A stretch of DNA of 64,000 nucleotides from Tessaracoccus timonensis (GCF_900343145.1 NZ_LT996886.1:1426001-1490000); one strand, 5' to 3'; counted from the stretch's first letter, positions 23,444 to 33,127 are shown. The notes: generated from the sequence alone by a model not told the origin. Numbers and translations: made by a program.

Positions 23444-26409
23444 GTGCGTGGCGCGCCGTGCTGCGGTTGGCGAGCCGCGATGCTCGACGCCACCTGACCC
23501 GGACGATTCTCGCCGCCCTGCTCATCGCGCTGCCGGTCGCGGCGCTCGGCACGTTCTTCTCAATCTCCTCGCCGGGCGCCCCGGTTACGGAGCGTGTGCT
23601 GGCGAGTATTCCCGACGGCGCCCAGGCCATCATCACGGCCGCGGCCTTGCCGCAGGGGGGACCACCATTTCCGCAAATCCCCGAAGGTGCTCCCGGCCCC
23701 TGGTTTGACGAGGAAGAAGTGCGCGCCGCAGATCCGGAGCAGATTCGCGCGGCACTCCCACCGGCCATCGAGCTCTCCGAGTACTGGATGTCGCCGTCGC
23801 TCGTCGCATCGCCCGAGCTCGGGTTGCAGCCGGGGCAGGAGCAGACCCTCGACAGTCAAGTGAAGACGCTCGCTGGGAAGCCTCCTAAGCGGCTCGCGAT
23901 GGTGGAGCTGTGGGAGGGTGAACCGTGGGCATTCGCTGCCAACGCGCCGCGTGTGGTCGCAGGCACCGCTCCGACTACGCCATCGGAAGTCATTGTCACG
24001 CGCTCCCTGGCCGATCGGCTCCACATCAAGGTCGGCGATTCGCTGGGCTTCCTCGCGCCGCCAGACAGAGGCGTGCGCAGTTTCGACGGCAACCTCGCCG
24101 CCGCGATGAACGACTCCGCCCGAGGGTACCGTGTGGCAGGCATCGCTGACGCGTCTGGCGCCCGCGCCTGGGCTCCGTCTGGCTGGCTATCGTCGCTGGC
24201 CGCGAAGCATCCGGAAGGGCTGCAACGGCACTGGTTCGCGCATGGTTCGGAGCCCGTGACGTGGACGGATGCCAAAGCGCTGAACAAGCTCCAGGCTTTC
24301 GCGATTTCCAGGCACGTGCTCGAGCACTACCCGGCCGCCGACGAGCTCTACCCGGTGGACATCGACCCGGCGCAGCTGATGGAGGGAGCCATCGGCGTCG
24401 CGGTAGCACTTGTGGTGGGTGGGCTGCTCGTGTTCTTCCTCGTCACGCCTGCGATTGCGATTTCCGCGGAGCAGTCGCGGCGCACGCTCGGGCTCGCAGG
24501 GGCAGTGGGCGCTACCCCACGACACCTGCGGCGCATCGTGCTGTCCCAAGGGCTTGTCATCGGAGTATTCGGTGCGGTGCTGGGATGCGTGCTGGCAGTC
24601 GCGTCAGCTGCGGGATTCGGCGCACTGCTCGGGGCGATGGTGCCAGCCGAGGACTCCGAGCAGCCACGCTTTGGTGCGGGCGTGGCGCTCGCCAACTTCC
24701 CCTGGTGGGTGCTCGTTGCCGGGGCATGCATCGCCGTGCTGCTCGGCCTGATCGCCGCGTGGGGGCCGGCGCGTTCCGTCGCTCGCCTCTCGGTGGTTGA
24801 TGCGCTGCGCGATAGGCCCAGCGTGCGCGCGGAACGTCGTCGCCGGGGACGCTCGCTGATCGTCGGCCCCGCACTGCTCGGTATTTCGGTGCTGATTGGT
24901 GCGGCGACCCTGTTGGCGCGAGTGCCCGAGCATGTGGCGCGCCAGGAAGCGGACATGGAGCTTGAGCCGGGCTCACTGCCGCCAGGCGCGACGGTGTTCG
25001 TCGTTGGGGCGCTACTTGCCATCATGGCCGCGCTGGCGGGCCTCGCGATCACGGTGCGAGGGCTGCTCCCGCTCCTCGGAAGGCTCGGGGATGGCCGTCG
25101 ACCGGTGTGGAAGCTGGCGCTTCGAGATGCGGCCGATCATCCGTCGAGGACGGTGCCGGCGGTCCTCGGCGTGCTGTTCTCGCTACTGGCGGCGTCGTAT
25201 CTGCTGGTCATGGGCGCGTCGAAGCATGCCGATTCTCGGGCGACGGGCGAGTCCGTCGACTGGAAGGGGACGTTCATCGTCTCTCCGACGGTGTCCATCG
25301 ATCCGGTGCTCGATCGGGCCATCGCCGACGCTGCGCTGGAAGAGCTGTCCCGCAGCCTATCTGAGGTCGACGGTTCGCATCCCGTCGAAGCGTTGGCCCA
25401 GGACTCGCCGACGTTGCTTCTTCCTCTCCAGCCGAAGGGCCGCGAATGCCCCAAAGACACGTTGATTCACGCCGCTTCGGCACGAACCCCGGGTGCTCCG
25501 CTTCGTTGCGTGAGTCGGCCCTCGGGTGCTGCTTTCGGATCGGGCACCCGGTTCGGAAGCCCCGAATCTCCGTGGGATCCGCCGGTACTGATGGATGGCC
25601 CTGCGCTGCATGCCATGCGCCTGCCGGGGGCCGACGCCGCAGCACAGATGCTGGATAGCGGTGGTGTGTTGGTGAGCGACGCCTCGTTGATCGATGACGA
25701 CGGTCGTGTCCGTCTTGCGCGCATCCCTCGTGAGAAGCTCGACACGCTCGACATTGATCCGCGCGACGAGGTGCGGCTCCCTGCCAAGTTTGTGCGGGGC
25801 ATCGGTACGGGCCTCGTGATGTCACCTTCGACGGCGCGTGGCCTGGGTCTCGACCTCGACCACATCGGGCTGGCGGGCGTGCTGGCAGACACCTCGAAAC
25901 CGCTAGATGAAGCGACGCTCGAGCGCTTGAGCAAGGAAAGGGTCGGCGGGCTGGTGTGGGTGACCATCCCGGACTCGACAGACCCGCTCGGAGCCACCGG
26001 GGGGCCAGAGGTGCGTGCGGCCACGTGGGGACCGACGGTGCTGCTGGGGGCCCTGTCCGTCGCAGCGGCCGCCATCGCGGTGCTGCTGTCCGCCACGCAG
26101 GGACGCCGCGACGCGATCACCGCCTACGCGGTGGGTGCGTCACGAGGCGTGCTCGTGCGGATCGGGCTCGCGAGAGCTGCGGTGATCTTGCTGTTCGGAG
26201 TGCCGTTAGGGCTCGGAGCCGGGCTCGCGGTCAGCGCGTACCACGTCGCATGGAATAGGCGGATCGCCTCCAGCGGGGCATGGCTGGACACCGTCCCATT
26301 GTGGGGTTACCAGGCCACGCTGGGAGCGGGGGTCATCGTCGCGGGAATGCTGGCGGCGCTGCTGCTGACGAGACCGCCTCGACGGTTGGTGCGGCGCGGG
26401 CTCGACTGA
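23440..26409 (+). CDS. FtsX-like ABC permease, long form
   Basis: 989 residues from ATG 23440, which overlaps the ATPase stop. N-terminal TM1 ('TRTILAALLIALPVAALG'), a large extracytoplasmic region (~residues 45-300), then three TM helices of the first FtsX domain ('ISAEQSRRTLGLAGAVGATP' is the typical cytoplasmic loop). A second TM block and extracytoplasmic domain follow, with a C-terminal FtsX domain ('QGRRDAITAYAVGASRGVLV'). This is the 8-10 TM single-chain architecture of peptide/antibiotic-related exporters such as BceB-like or SCO-type permeases. The likely role is efflux or target protection; substrate unknown. Confidence 0.88.
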   Translation: MSAWRAVLRLASRDARRHLTRTILAALLIALPVAALGTFFSISSPGAPVTERVLASIPDGAQAIITAAALPQGGPPFPQIPEGAPGPWFDEEEVRAADPEQIRAALPPAIELSEYWMSPSLVASPELGLQPGQEQTLDSQVKTLAGKPPKRLAMVELWEGEPWAFAANAPRVVAGTAPTTPSEVIVTRSLADRLHIKVGDSLGFLAPPDRGVRSFDGNLAAAMNDSARGYRVAGIADASGARAWAPSGWLSSLAAKHPEGLQRHWFAHGSEPVTWTDAKALNKLQAFAISRHVLEHYPAADELYPVDIDPAQLMEGAIGVAVALVVGGLLVFFLVTPAIAISAEQSRRTLGLAGAVGATPRHLRRIVLSQGLVIGVFGAVLGCVLAVASAAGFGALLGAMVPAEDSEQPRFGAGVALANFPWWVLVAGACIAVLLGLIAAWGPARSVARLSVVDALRDRPSVRAERRRRGRSLIVGPALLGISVLIGAATLLARVPEHVARQEADMELEPGSLPPGATVFVVGALLAIMAALAGLAITVRGLLPLLGRLGDGRRPVWKLALRDAADHPSRTVPAVLGVLFSLLAASYLLVMGASKHADSRATGESVDWKGTFIVSPTVSIDPVLDRAIADAALEELSRSLSEVDGSHPVEALAQDSPTLLLPLQPKGRECPKDTLIHAASARTPGAPLRCVSRPSGAAFGSGTRFGSPESPWDPPVLMDGPALHAMRLPGADAAAQMLDSGGVLVSDASLIDDDGRVRLARIPREKLDTLDIDPRDEVRLPAKFVRGIGTGLVMSPSTARGLGLDLDHIGLAGVLADTSKPLDEATLERLSKERVGGLVWVTIPDSTDPLGATGGPEVRAATWGPTVLLGALSVAAAAIAVLLSATQGRRDAITAYAVGASRGVLVRIGLARAAVILLFGVPLGLGAGLAVSAYHVAWNRRIASSGAWLDTVPLWGYQATLGAGVIVAGMLAALLLTRPPRRLVRRGLD

Positions 26410-26453
26410 CGTGGCCGCAGCGAACGACAGTGTTGGAATTACAACGGTGTGAG

Positions 26454-26486
26454 TTGTGCACAATGTGTGGAAAAGTCTGTGGACAA
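26454..26486. promoter_or_regulatory. three DnaA-box-like 9-mers at 12-bp spacing
   Basis: 'ttgtgcaca' at 26454, 'tgtggaaaa' (complement TTTTCCACA) at 26466, 'tgtggacaa' (complement TTGTCCACA, the actinobacterial DnaA-box consensus) at 26478. Starts are exactly 12 bp apart. They lie in the 163-bp gap between the ABC permease and a tiny membrane-protein gene. Confidence 0.55.
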
Positions 26487-26572
26487 CTCGCGTCAGTTGG
26501 GTTTCAGCGCGTCGTCACCGTTGGCGTTGCGCCGTGGTAGCGCGGACGTTGAGTGCGCGTAGACTGCTCTCG

Positions 26573-26665
26573 ATGAATAACCGCGACCAGCAGAGAATTG
26601 TCACGATTGTGCTCGTGATCGTGATTGCCGTGGTTCTGGTCGGCGCCCTTGCTACTTCGTTGTAG
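26573..26665 (+). CDS. 30-residue single-TM small protein
   Basis: ATG 26573 encodes 'MNNRDQQRIVTIVLVIVIAV' plus ten more residues: a polar N-terminus and one hydrophobic helix, then stop TAG. A TAGACT ends 7 nt before the ATG (leaderless-type). Small proteins of this shape ('xxDQQRIVTIVL...') recur in Actinobacteria and are often missed. The stop codon overlaps the TAGGCT -10 of the next gene. The longer in-frame ORF from 26456 runs through the DnaA-box cluster and is unlikely. Confidence 0.6.
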   Translation: MNNRDQQRIVTIVLVIVIAVVLVGALATSL

Positions 26666-26677
26666 GCTGATCTCGCA

Positions 26678-27667
26678 ATGCGACATCGTTTGAACTGCCT
26701 CATCGCCACTGCCGCGATGGCCATCGCCACGGTTGCGCTTCCCGCTGCCGCGGATATCGACGTCCCCGAGAACCAGGTGGGCGAAGCCGTCGGCATGGCG
26801 TGGGACGCCAACGGCGAAACACTCTGGCTCGCAGGAGATCAAGCCGACGACGGCGTGCTCGTCGGGGTGGGCGCCGACGGCGAACACTCGGAAATGAGCT
26901 GGAAGGGCGAAGACCTCACCTCCGTGCAGGCGCTCGCGATTCACGACGGCCTCATGTACGTCGGAGACACGGGCAACTCCGACGGCAATCGCTCCACGTT
27001 CACGGTCTACCGCTTCTCGAGCCTCCAAGCAGGGGCTAAGAAGTACCGCTCGTTCGTGTTCGAGTACCCGGATGACATCGACATTCAGGCGATGATGGTT
27101 TCCGGCAAGGGGCGCATCTACTTCGCATCAACCGGCGACAATCCCGGCATCTACCGCGCACCCGCCAATCCCAGCCGCCAGGGCCACAACCAGTTGGAGC
27201 GCGTGACGGATGCCCCCGACGGCGTCACCGATGGCGTGTTCCTCCCCGACGGAGGCACGATGGTGCTGCGCGCCGCCGACGGCGTGCACGTGATCGACGC
27301 GTTCACCTGGGAGACGAAGGCCGTAGAGACATACGCGACGCAGACCGGCGCTGAATCCGTCACTGCGATCGACGATGACACCTTGCTGCTCGGCAGCACC
27401 GGCGTGATCCGTGAGGCTGCGGTGCCCACGAGCAACATCACCACGACGCCGAGCGCCGAGCCTTCCCCGTCGGCAACTCTCTCGCCGAGCGAGAGCGCGT
27501 CGGCTGCACCGTCGTCGGAGCCGAGCCCGAGTTCGAGTGCAACGCAGGAGCAAGAACAGACGCACGAGGAGGCTAAGCCTCGCAGCACCATCACGATGGT
27601 GGCACTCATCCTGGCGGGCGTCGTTGGGGTTGCTGCGGGCCTAGTCACCTTCTTTTCCCGCTCCTGA
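26678..27667 (+). CDS. secreted propeller-like protein with C-terminal membrane anchor
   Basis: 329 residues. Signal peptide ('ATAAMAIATVALPAAAD'), then a beta-propeller-like body with recurrent 'G.MYVGDTGN', 'GRIYFASTGDN' and 'GVTDGVFLPDGGTMVL' strands. A Ser/Pro/Thr/Glu linker (about residues 250-295) and a final TM helix ('MVALILAGVVGVAAGLVTFF') follow. It is likely surface-anchored through the C-terminal helix with no LPXTG motif. No catalytic residues are recognised. TAGGCT 9 nt before the ATG suggests a near-leaderless start. Confidence 0.65.
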   Translation: MRHRLNCLIATAAMAIATVALPAAADIDVPENQVGEAVGMAWDANGETLWLAGDQADDGVLVGVGADGEHSEMSWKGEDLTSVQALAIHDGLMYVGDTGNSDGNRSTFTVYRFSSLQAGAKKYRSFVFEYPDDIDIQAMMVSGKGRIYFASTGDNPGIYRAPANPSRQGHNQLERVTDAPDGVTDGVFLPDGGTMVLRAADGVHVIDAFTWETKAVETYATQTGAESVTAIDDDTLLLGSTGVIREAAVPTSNITTTPSAEPSPSATLSPSESASAAPSSEPSPSSSATQEQEQTHEEAKPRSTITMVALILAGVVGVAAGLVTFFSRS

Positions 27668-27793
27668 GCTTGGGTGACGTTACCTGCTGTTCATCTTCTC
27701 GCCATTCGAGGTGACACTCCCAGGCAATAGTTTGCAGGTAGGCCCAACCGGTGGGCTGTCAGCAACGACCATTGCTAGCGAAGGATTGACAAC

Positions 27794-30736
27794 GTGCGTC
27801 CAGGACGAAAGACCGTGGCCGGACTGCTTGCTACGAGCGTCATGGCAGCTTCATGGCTGCTTCCGACGAGCGCGAATGCAGCAGCCACCGACCTCATCAT
27901 CAGCGAATACGTCGAGGGATCGAGCAACAACAAGGCGGTCGAGATCTACAACGGCACCGAGTCGGCCGTCGACCTCAGCCAGTACAGCATCGAGCTATAC
28001 ACCAATGGCAAGACGTCGCCGAACAACACCATGAAGCTGCAAGGAGAGCTTGCCCCCGGTACCACTCACGTCATTGTGAACGCTCAGGCTGGGGCCGAGC
28101 TGAAGAGTAAGGGCCAGGCACAGGGCGCCATCACCAACTTCAACGGCGACGACATCCTCGTGCTCAAGAAGGGCGGCGCGGTCGTCGATTCGATTGGCCA
28201 GATTGGAAGCACGGAGAAGTGGGGCGCCGACGTCACGCTGGTGCGTAAGCCGAGTGTCACCGCCGGCGACACGAACCCCGACGACGCGTTCGATGTCACG
28301 GTGGAATGGGAGAAGCAGCCCAAGGACACCTTCGACGGTCTCGGTGCGCACACCATGGACGGCACGTCGACTCCGACGGACCCCCAGCCCGACCCGGAGC
28401 CCGAGCCTGAGCCGGAGCCCGAGCCGTCGGATCTCTGCACTGCGGATGTCACCAAGATCGGTGCCGTGCAGGGTGATGGCGACGAGACGCCCCTGAGTGG
28501 CAAGGCAGTGACGATCCGTGGCACCGTCGTAGGCGATTTCCAAGAGGGTGGTTTCAACGGCTTCTACCTCCAGGATGAAGGCGACGACAACGACGCCACC
28601 TCCGACGGCATCTTCGTTTACGACGAGCGAAAGAGCGTGGGCGAGGTCAGCGTCGGAGACAAGGTTGCCGTCACCGGCACTGCGGGCGAGCACTACTCGA
28701 TGACGCAGGTCAAGGTGACGAAGGGCGCCAAGTGCGGCACCGCTCAGCTGCCTGAGCCGACCGTGATCGACTTCCCGAACACGGAGTTCGAGAAGTACGA
28801 GGGCATGCTCGTGACGTTCGCGAAGCCGCTCACCGTCCTCGAGCTCTACCAGTTCGGGCGGTACGGTCAGATTGCGGTCGGCCCAGAGCGCCAGTTCCAG
28901 CCCACCGCGTTGGCGCACGCGTCGAGCGACGAGGCCGCCAAGATTCTCGACGACAACACGGCGAACCGTGTGCTCATCGACGATGGCCGCAGCAACCAGA
29001 ACCCCTCGCCCGCGATCCACCCCGCCACGCTTGAGCCGCTCACTATGGACAACCTGTTCCGTGCGGGCGACCAGATTAACGGCGTTGCAGGCATCCTCGA
29101 CTACCGCTTCGACAACTGGGCGCTGCAGCCCACGCAGGCGGGCACGATCGATAACGTTAACAAGCGCCCCGACGTGCCCCAGGTGGGTGGCGACCTGCAG
29201 GTGGCAAGCGCAAACGTGCTGAACTACTTCACCACGCTGAGCTCGCAGGACAAGAACGCACGCGGCGCGGAGACTTCGGAGGAACTCAAGCGCCAGCAAG
29301 ACAAGATCGTCGCAGCACTGAACAAGCTCGACGCAGGAGTCATTGGCCTGAACGAAATCGAGAACAACGGCACCGCCGTCGAGACGCTGGTGGGCGCCCT
29401 CAACGCCGCGAGCGAGCCGGGCAAGTGGGCCGCGCTGAAAACCGGCAAGATCGGCACCGACGCCATCACCACCGCGTTCATCTACCAGCCGGGCAAGGTG
29501 GAGCTCGTCGGCGAGTTCGACACGCTCACCAGCGCCGAGGACTCGCGCTTCGACGATACCAAGAACCGCCCCGCGCTCGCGCAGACCTTCAAGGAGAAGA
29601 CCAGCGGCAAGACGGTCACCGTCGCGGTGAACCACCTGAAGTCGAAGGGCTCGGCCTGCGGCGACTCGTCGGAAGCCACCCTGCAGCCGCTCGTCGGTAA
29701 CTGCCAGGAGACCCGCACCGAGGCCGTCAAGGCGCTGAGCGACTGGCTCACTGGCGACAAGATTGGCGTGGAGAAGTCTGAACACCTCCTCGTGATTGGT
29801 GACCTCAACAGCTACGACCACGAGGATCCGATTCAGACCTTCGAGAAGGCCGGATTCACCGATCTCGCCAAGAAGTTCCAGGGCGAGAAGGCGTACTCCT
29901 ACGTCTTCAACGGTCAGCTCGGCTACCTCGACTACGCGCTGTCCAACGCAGCGCTGACGGAGAAGGTCGTCGGTGCTGCCGACTGGCACATCAACTCCGA
30001 CGAGCTGCCGCTCACCGATTACACGATGAAGTTCAAGCAGCAGGCAGAACAGCGGCTGTACGCCCCCGACGAGTTCCGTTCCTCCGACCACGACCCGGTG
30101 ATCGTCGGCATCAAGTTGACCGACGATCCTGCCCCGGAGTCGGAGCCGGAGCCTGACGAGGTCTCGCTGACTGCCAAGGTGGCGTCGAAGTCTATGGTGG
30201 GCTGGCACTCGAACGCTTGGGGCAAGGTCTCCGGTGGGAAGAAGCCCGCGACGGTAGCTACCCAGGTGCTGCTCGATAACGGCAAGTGGTCCACATCGCA
30301 GGTTCGGAAGACCGACAAGAACGGTCAGTACGTGATCCCATTGACGTACGGGCGAAATAGCAACCAAGCTTACGTATGGCGCGTCGTCGTTCGTGACGAC
30401 GCAGGCAAGCAGCAGGTTGTGTCCGCGCCGATGGTGCAGCGCCGGTACGCCAAGCCGATTGCACGCTCGGCAGGTGTGAAGGCCGTGGGTGCGGTTACCT
30501 ATGTGTGGGGCCACGCCGATTCGCAGGCCAACGCGAGGGTTTGGACCGAGGTGCAGCTGCCCAATGGCACATGGTCGAGGTCGCAGGTTCGTGCCACCAA
30601 GGCCGACGGGTCCTACGTGATCCCGCTCACGTACGGTCGCTACAGTGCTGGAACCTTGAAGTGGCGGGTTGCAGTACAGTACGGCGATGGCCTGGGCGTA
30701 CACCGCTCTGACGTGTTCACGCTCACCCGCCGCTGA
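27794..30736 (+). CDS. large secreted endonuclease (LTD + OB fold + EEP nuclease)
   Basis: 980 residues from GTG 27794 ('gaagga' upstream). In order: signal peptide (residues 1-32), lamin-tail domain ('DLIISEYVEGSSNNKAVEIY', ~34-150), Pro/Glu spacer, OB-fold ('VTIRGTVVGDFQ', ~215-310), and an endonuclease/exonuclease/phosphatase domain (~465-775). The last shows catalytic-site motifs 'ASANVLNYF', 'IGLNEIEN', 'VNHLKSKGSACGD', 'LVIGDLNSYDHEDP' and 'SSDHDPVIVG'. Two ~95-residue C-terminal repeats follow ('YVIPLTYGR' in each), probably wall-binding or adhesive. It resembles ExeM/NucH-type extracellular DNases used to gain nucleotides or phosphate or to degrade extracellular DNA. No LPXTG or TM anchor is seen. 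Confidence 0.88.
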   Translation: MRPGRKTVAGLLATSVMAASWLLPTSANAAATDLIISEYVEGSSNNKAVEIYNGTESAVDLSQYSIELYTNGKTSPNNTMKLQGELAPGTTHVIVNAQAGAELKSKGQAQGAITNFNGDDILVLKKGGAVVDSIGQIGSTEKWGADVTLVRKPSVTAGDTNPDDAFDVTVEWEKQPKDTFDGLGAHTMDGTSTPTDPQPDPEPEPEPEPEPSDLCTADVTKIGAVQGDGDETPLSGKAVTIRGTVVGDFQEGGFNGFYLQDEGDDNDATSDGIFVYDERKSVGEVSVGDKVAVTGTAGEHYSMTQVKVTKGAKCGTAQLPEPTVIDFPNTEFEKYEGMLVTFAKPLTVLELYQFGRYGQIAVGPERQFQPTALAHASSDEAAKILDDNTANRVLIDDGRSNQNPSPAIHPATLEPLTMDNLFRAGDQINGVAGILDYRFDNWALQPTQAGTIDNVNKRPDVPQVGGDLQVASANVLNYFTTLSSQDKNARGAETSEELKRQQDKIVAALNKLDAGVIGLNEIENNGTAVETLVGALNAASEPGKWAALKTGKIGTDAITTAFIYQPGKVELVGEFDTLTSAEDSRFDDTKNRPALAQTFKEKTSGKTVTVAVNHLKSKGSACGDSSEATLQPLVGNCQETRTEAVKALSDWLTGDKIGVEKSEHLLVIGDLNSYDHEDPIQTFEKAGFTDLAKKFQGEKAYSYVFNGQLGYLDYALSNAALTEKVVGAADWHINSDELPLTDYTMKFKQQAEQRLYAPDEFRSSDHDPVIVGIKLTDDPAPESEPEPDEVSLTAKVASKSMVGWHSNAWGKVSGGKKPATVATQVLLDNGKWSTSQVRKTDKNGQYVIPLTYGRNSNQAYVWRVVVRDDAGKQQVVSAPMVQRRYAKPIARSAGVKAVGAVTYVWGHADSQANARVWTEVQLPNGTWSRSQVRATKADGSYVIPLTYGRYSAGTLKWRVAVQYGDGLGVHRSDVFTLTRR

Positions 30737-30761
30737 CACTGAGTCTGCGGGGAGAAACCCA

Positions 30762-30800
30762 CAGGGGCGGGGCTGCGCATCTTGCGCAGCCCCGCCCCTG
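30762..30800. terminator. 18-bp bidirectional terminator
   Basis: Perfect 18-bp GC-rich arms (30762-30779, 30783-30800) with a 3-nt loop and a following 'ttgttt' on the + strand. It lies between the convergent nuclease and serC genes. Confidence 0.85.
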
Positions 30801-30811
30801 TTGTTTCACAG

Positions 30812-31903
30812 TTACATGCGCTCGATCAGGAAGTTGAGGCAGTTCACGAGGGCCTCGACATCCTCAGGGCTGATCGAGGGGAAGCCTGCGATGCGGAGCT
30901 GGTTGCGCCCCACTCCGCGGTACGGGTCCACGTCGACGATGCCGTTATCGCGCAGCTGCGAAATCAGGAACGCGGAGTCGATGCTCTCGTCGAGTTCGAT
31001 GGTGGCGACGACGGTGGAGCGCTCGTCGGGATTCTCGACGAAGGGTCGAGCAAAGCTGTGCTGTTCAGCCCAGTCGTACACGATGGAGGTGTTGCGTCGG
31101 CAGCGCGCGTCGATGGCTTCCATGCCGCCGAGCTCCAGCATCCAGCGCAGCTGCGCCTGCAGCAGCAGCAACGTAGCCACCGATGGCGTATTCACCGTCT
31201 GCTGTTTGCTGGATTGCTTGGCAGCAGCGCCCAGATCGAGTATCCCCGGTAGCCAGCGGCCGGTTTGCGTGATGGCTTCGGCGCGTTCGAGCGCAGCGGG
31301 GGAGAGGAACGCGAGCCACATGCCGCCGTCGCCCGAGAAGCTCTTCTGGGTAGAGAAGTAGTAGGCGTCTGTCTGGGTGAGATCGACGTTTGCCCCGCCG
31401 GCGGCCGAGGTGCCGTCGACGAGCATCAAGCCGTCGCCGAGTCGCCGCACCGGAGCCATCGCGCCGGTGGAAGTTTCGTTGTGCGGCCACGCCATCACGT
31501 CGGCACCGGTGAGTTCGGGCAGCACGATTGAGCCAGCGGGGGCCTCGACCACGTCGGGCTTGTCTAAGAACGGCGCATTCGCGGTTTCCTGCGCGAACTT
31601 CCGGCTGAACTCCCCAAACACCGCGTGCGAGGAGCGCCGCTCGATGAGCGAGCACGCCGCAATATCCCAAAACGCGCTTGCCCCACCGTTGCCGAGCACC
31701 ACCTGGTAGCCGTCGGGCATCGCGTACAGCTCGGCCAACATGGCCTGCACATCCCCGACGAGCTCCCTCACCGGGGGCCGGCGGTGCGAGGTGCCCAGCA
31801 GGTCGTTACGGGAGGCCAGGTAGGCCAGGGCCTCGTCGCGAATCTTCGCCGGCCCAGAGCCGAATCTGCCATCGTGCGGAAGAAGGTGGTGGGGAATCTG
31901 CAT
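30812..31903 (-). CDS. serC: phosphoserine aminotransferase
   Basis: 363 residues from ATG 31903. Class V aminotransferase of the actinobacterial SerC type: 'DGRFGSGPAKIRDEAL' near the N-terminus, 'VLGNGGASAFWDIAA', 'NETSTGAMAPV', the PLP-lysine region 'YYFSTQKSFSGDGGMWLAFL', and 'NQLRIAGFPSISPEDVEALV' at the end. It converts 3-phosphohydroxypyruvate and glutamate to phosphoserine in serine biosynthesis. An in-frame ATG at 31927 is an alternative start. It is divergent from nagA with 73 bp between. Confidence 0.93.
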   Translation of the reverse strand: MQIPHHLLPHDGRFGSGPAKIRDEALAYLASRNDLLGTSHRRPPVRELVGDVQAMLAELYAMPDGYQVVLGNGGASAFWDIAACSLIERRSSHAVFGEFSRKFAQETANAPFLDKPDVVEAPAGSIVLPELTGADVMAWPHNETSTGAMAPVRRLGDGLMLVDGTSAAGGANVDLTQTDAYYFSTQKSFSGDGGMWLAFLSPAALERAEAITQTGRWLPGILDLGAAAKQSSKQQTVNTPSVATLLLLQAQLRWMLELGGMEAIDARCRRNTSIVYDWAEQHSFARPFVENPDERSTVVATIELDESIDSAFLISQLRDNGIVDVDPYRGVGRNQLRIAGFPSISPEDVEALVNCLNFLIERM

Positions 31904-31976
31904 GCCCCCATCATTCCACTTGCTCATTTCGTTGCAATTGGTGCTCAACAGCCGGGCAGCCTGTTTGAATGGAGCA

Positions 31977-33098
31977 ATGCAGAGTTTTGTGGTGCAGAAG
32001 GCCGTATCCGCGCAAGGCGTCGTCGCCGACGCGAGGATCACCATCGACGGTGACCGCATCGTCGACATCTCCGACGGCGCCCCCGACGCGATGCCGCTGT
32101 GGGCCGTCCCCGGCTTCGTCGACACCCATTGCCACGGCGCCGTGCAGGTGAGCTTCGGCACCCCCGACCTCGACGCCAACCGTCGCGCCCGCGCCTTCCA
32201 CCTCTCGAAAGGCACCACGACGCTGTTCGCCAGCACCGTCACGCTCTCCGTCGACGATCTGGTGGCGCAGGAGGAAGTGTTACGGCAGCTCACCGAGGAA
32301 GGCGTCATCGACGGCATCCACCTCGAAGGCCCGTTCCTCGCGCCCGAAAAGAAGGGCGCTCACGCCGAACACCTGCTCCTCGACCCGGATCCCGCCAGCG
32401 TTCAGCGCCTCATCGACGCCGGTGGGCCTGCGCTACGGATGATCACCATGGCCCCCGAACGCGAGGGCGCGATGCAGGCGATCCAGCAGTTCGTCGAGGC
32501 GGGCGTCGCCGTCGCATTCGGGCACTCCAACGCCGATGCCGACGTCTGCAACGCTTCCATCGCGGCGGGAGCCACCGTCGCCACGCACCTGTTCAACGCC
32601 ATGAACGGCATTCACCACCGCGTGCCCGGGCCGGTGCCCGCGCTGCTGCACGACGAACGCGTCCTCGTCGAACTCATCTGCGACGGAGTGCACCTCCACC
32701 CCGACGTCATCCGCATGGCTCACGACGCAGCCGGCGCGCACCGCATCGGGCTCGTCACCGACGCGATGAGCGCCACCGGCGCCGACGACGGGCGCTACCT
32801 GCTCGGCAACCTCGATGTGGAGGTGCGCGACGGTGTTGCCAGGCTGACTACCGACGACGGCTCGGAGGGTGCCATCGCCGGCAGCACGCTCACCATGGCC
32901 GACGCGTTCCAGTTCTGCGTGAGCACCGTCGGCATCTCCATTCCCGACGTTGCGGCCATGGCGGCGACGACCCCGGCGCGATTCCATGGGCTAAACGATG
33001 TGGGCGAGATCGCCGTCGGGAAACGTGCCGACGTGTGCCTCGTTGACGACGACGGCATCCTCCGCCAGGTGTGGCACCGGGGAGAGCGAGTGCTCTGA
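31977..33098 (+). CDS. nagA: N-acetylglucosamine-6-phosphate deacetylase
   Basis: 373 residues from ATG 31977 (in-frame ORF upstream is not coding). Amidohydrolase motifs: 'GFVDTHCHGAV' (HxH), 'GIHLEGPFLAPEKKGAH' (metal-binding Glu), 'FGHSNADAD', 'ATHLFNAMNGIHHR', and catalytic Asp in 'LVTDAMSATGA'. It removes acetate from GlcNAc-6-P to give the substrate of NagB. It is the first gene of a run with the DtxR regulator downstream, but a separate promoter lies before dtxR. Confidence 0.95.
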   Translation: MQSFVVQKAVSAQGVVADARITIDGDRIVDISDGAPDAMPLWAVPGFVDTHCHGAVQVSFGTPDLDANRRARAFHLSKGTTTLFASTVTLSVDDLVAQEEVLRQLTEEGVIDGIHLEGPFLAPEKKGAHAEHLLLDPDPASVQRLIDAGGPALRMITMAPEREGAMQAIQQFVEAGVAVAFGHSNADADVCNASIAAGATVATHLFNAMNGIHHRVPGPVPALLHDERVLVELICDGVHLHPDVIRMAHDAAGAHRIGLVTDAMSATGADDGRYLLGNLDVEVRDGVARLTTDDGSEGAIAGSTLTMADAFQFCVSTVGISIPDVAAMAATTPARFHGLNDVGEIAVGKRADVCLVDDDGILRQVWHRGERVL

Positions 33099-33127
33099 AA
33101 CCCGTCCATGGAGGCGCGCTGAAAGTC

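Noticed and set aside
27995..30739. 914-residue ORF antisense to the secreted nuclease
   Set aside because: Leu/Arg/His/Val-rich composition typical of a GC3 shadow; the + strand has signal peptide and nuclease motifs.
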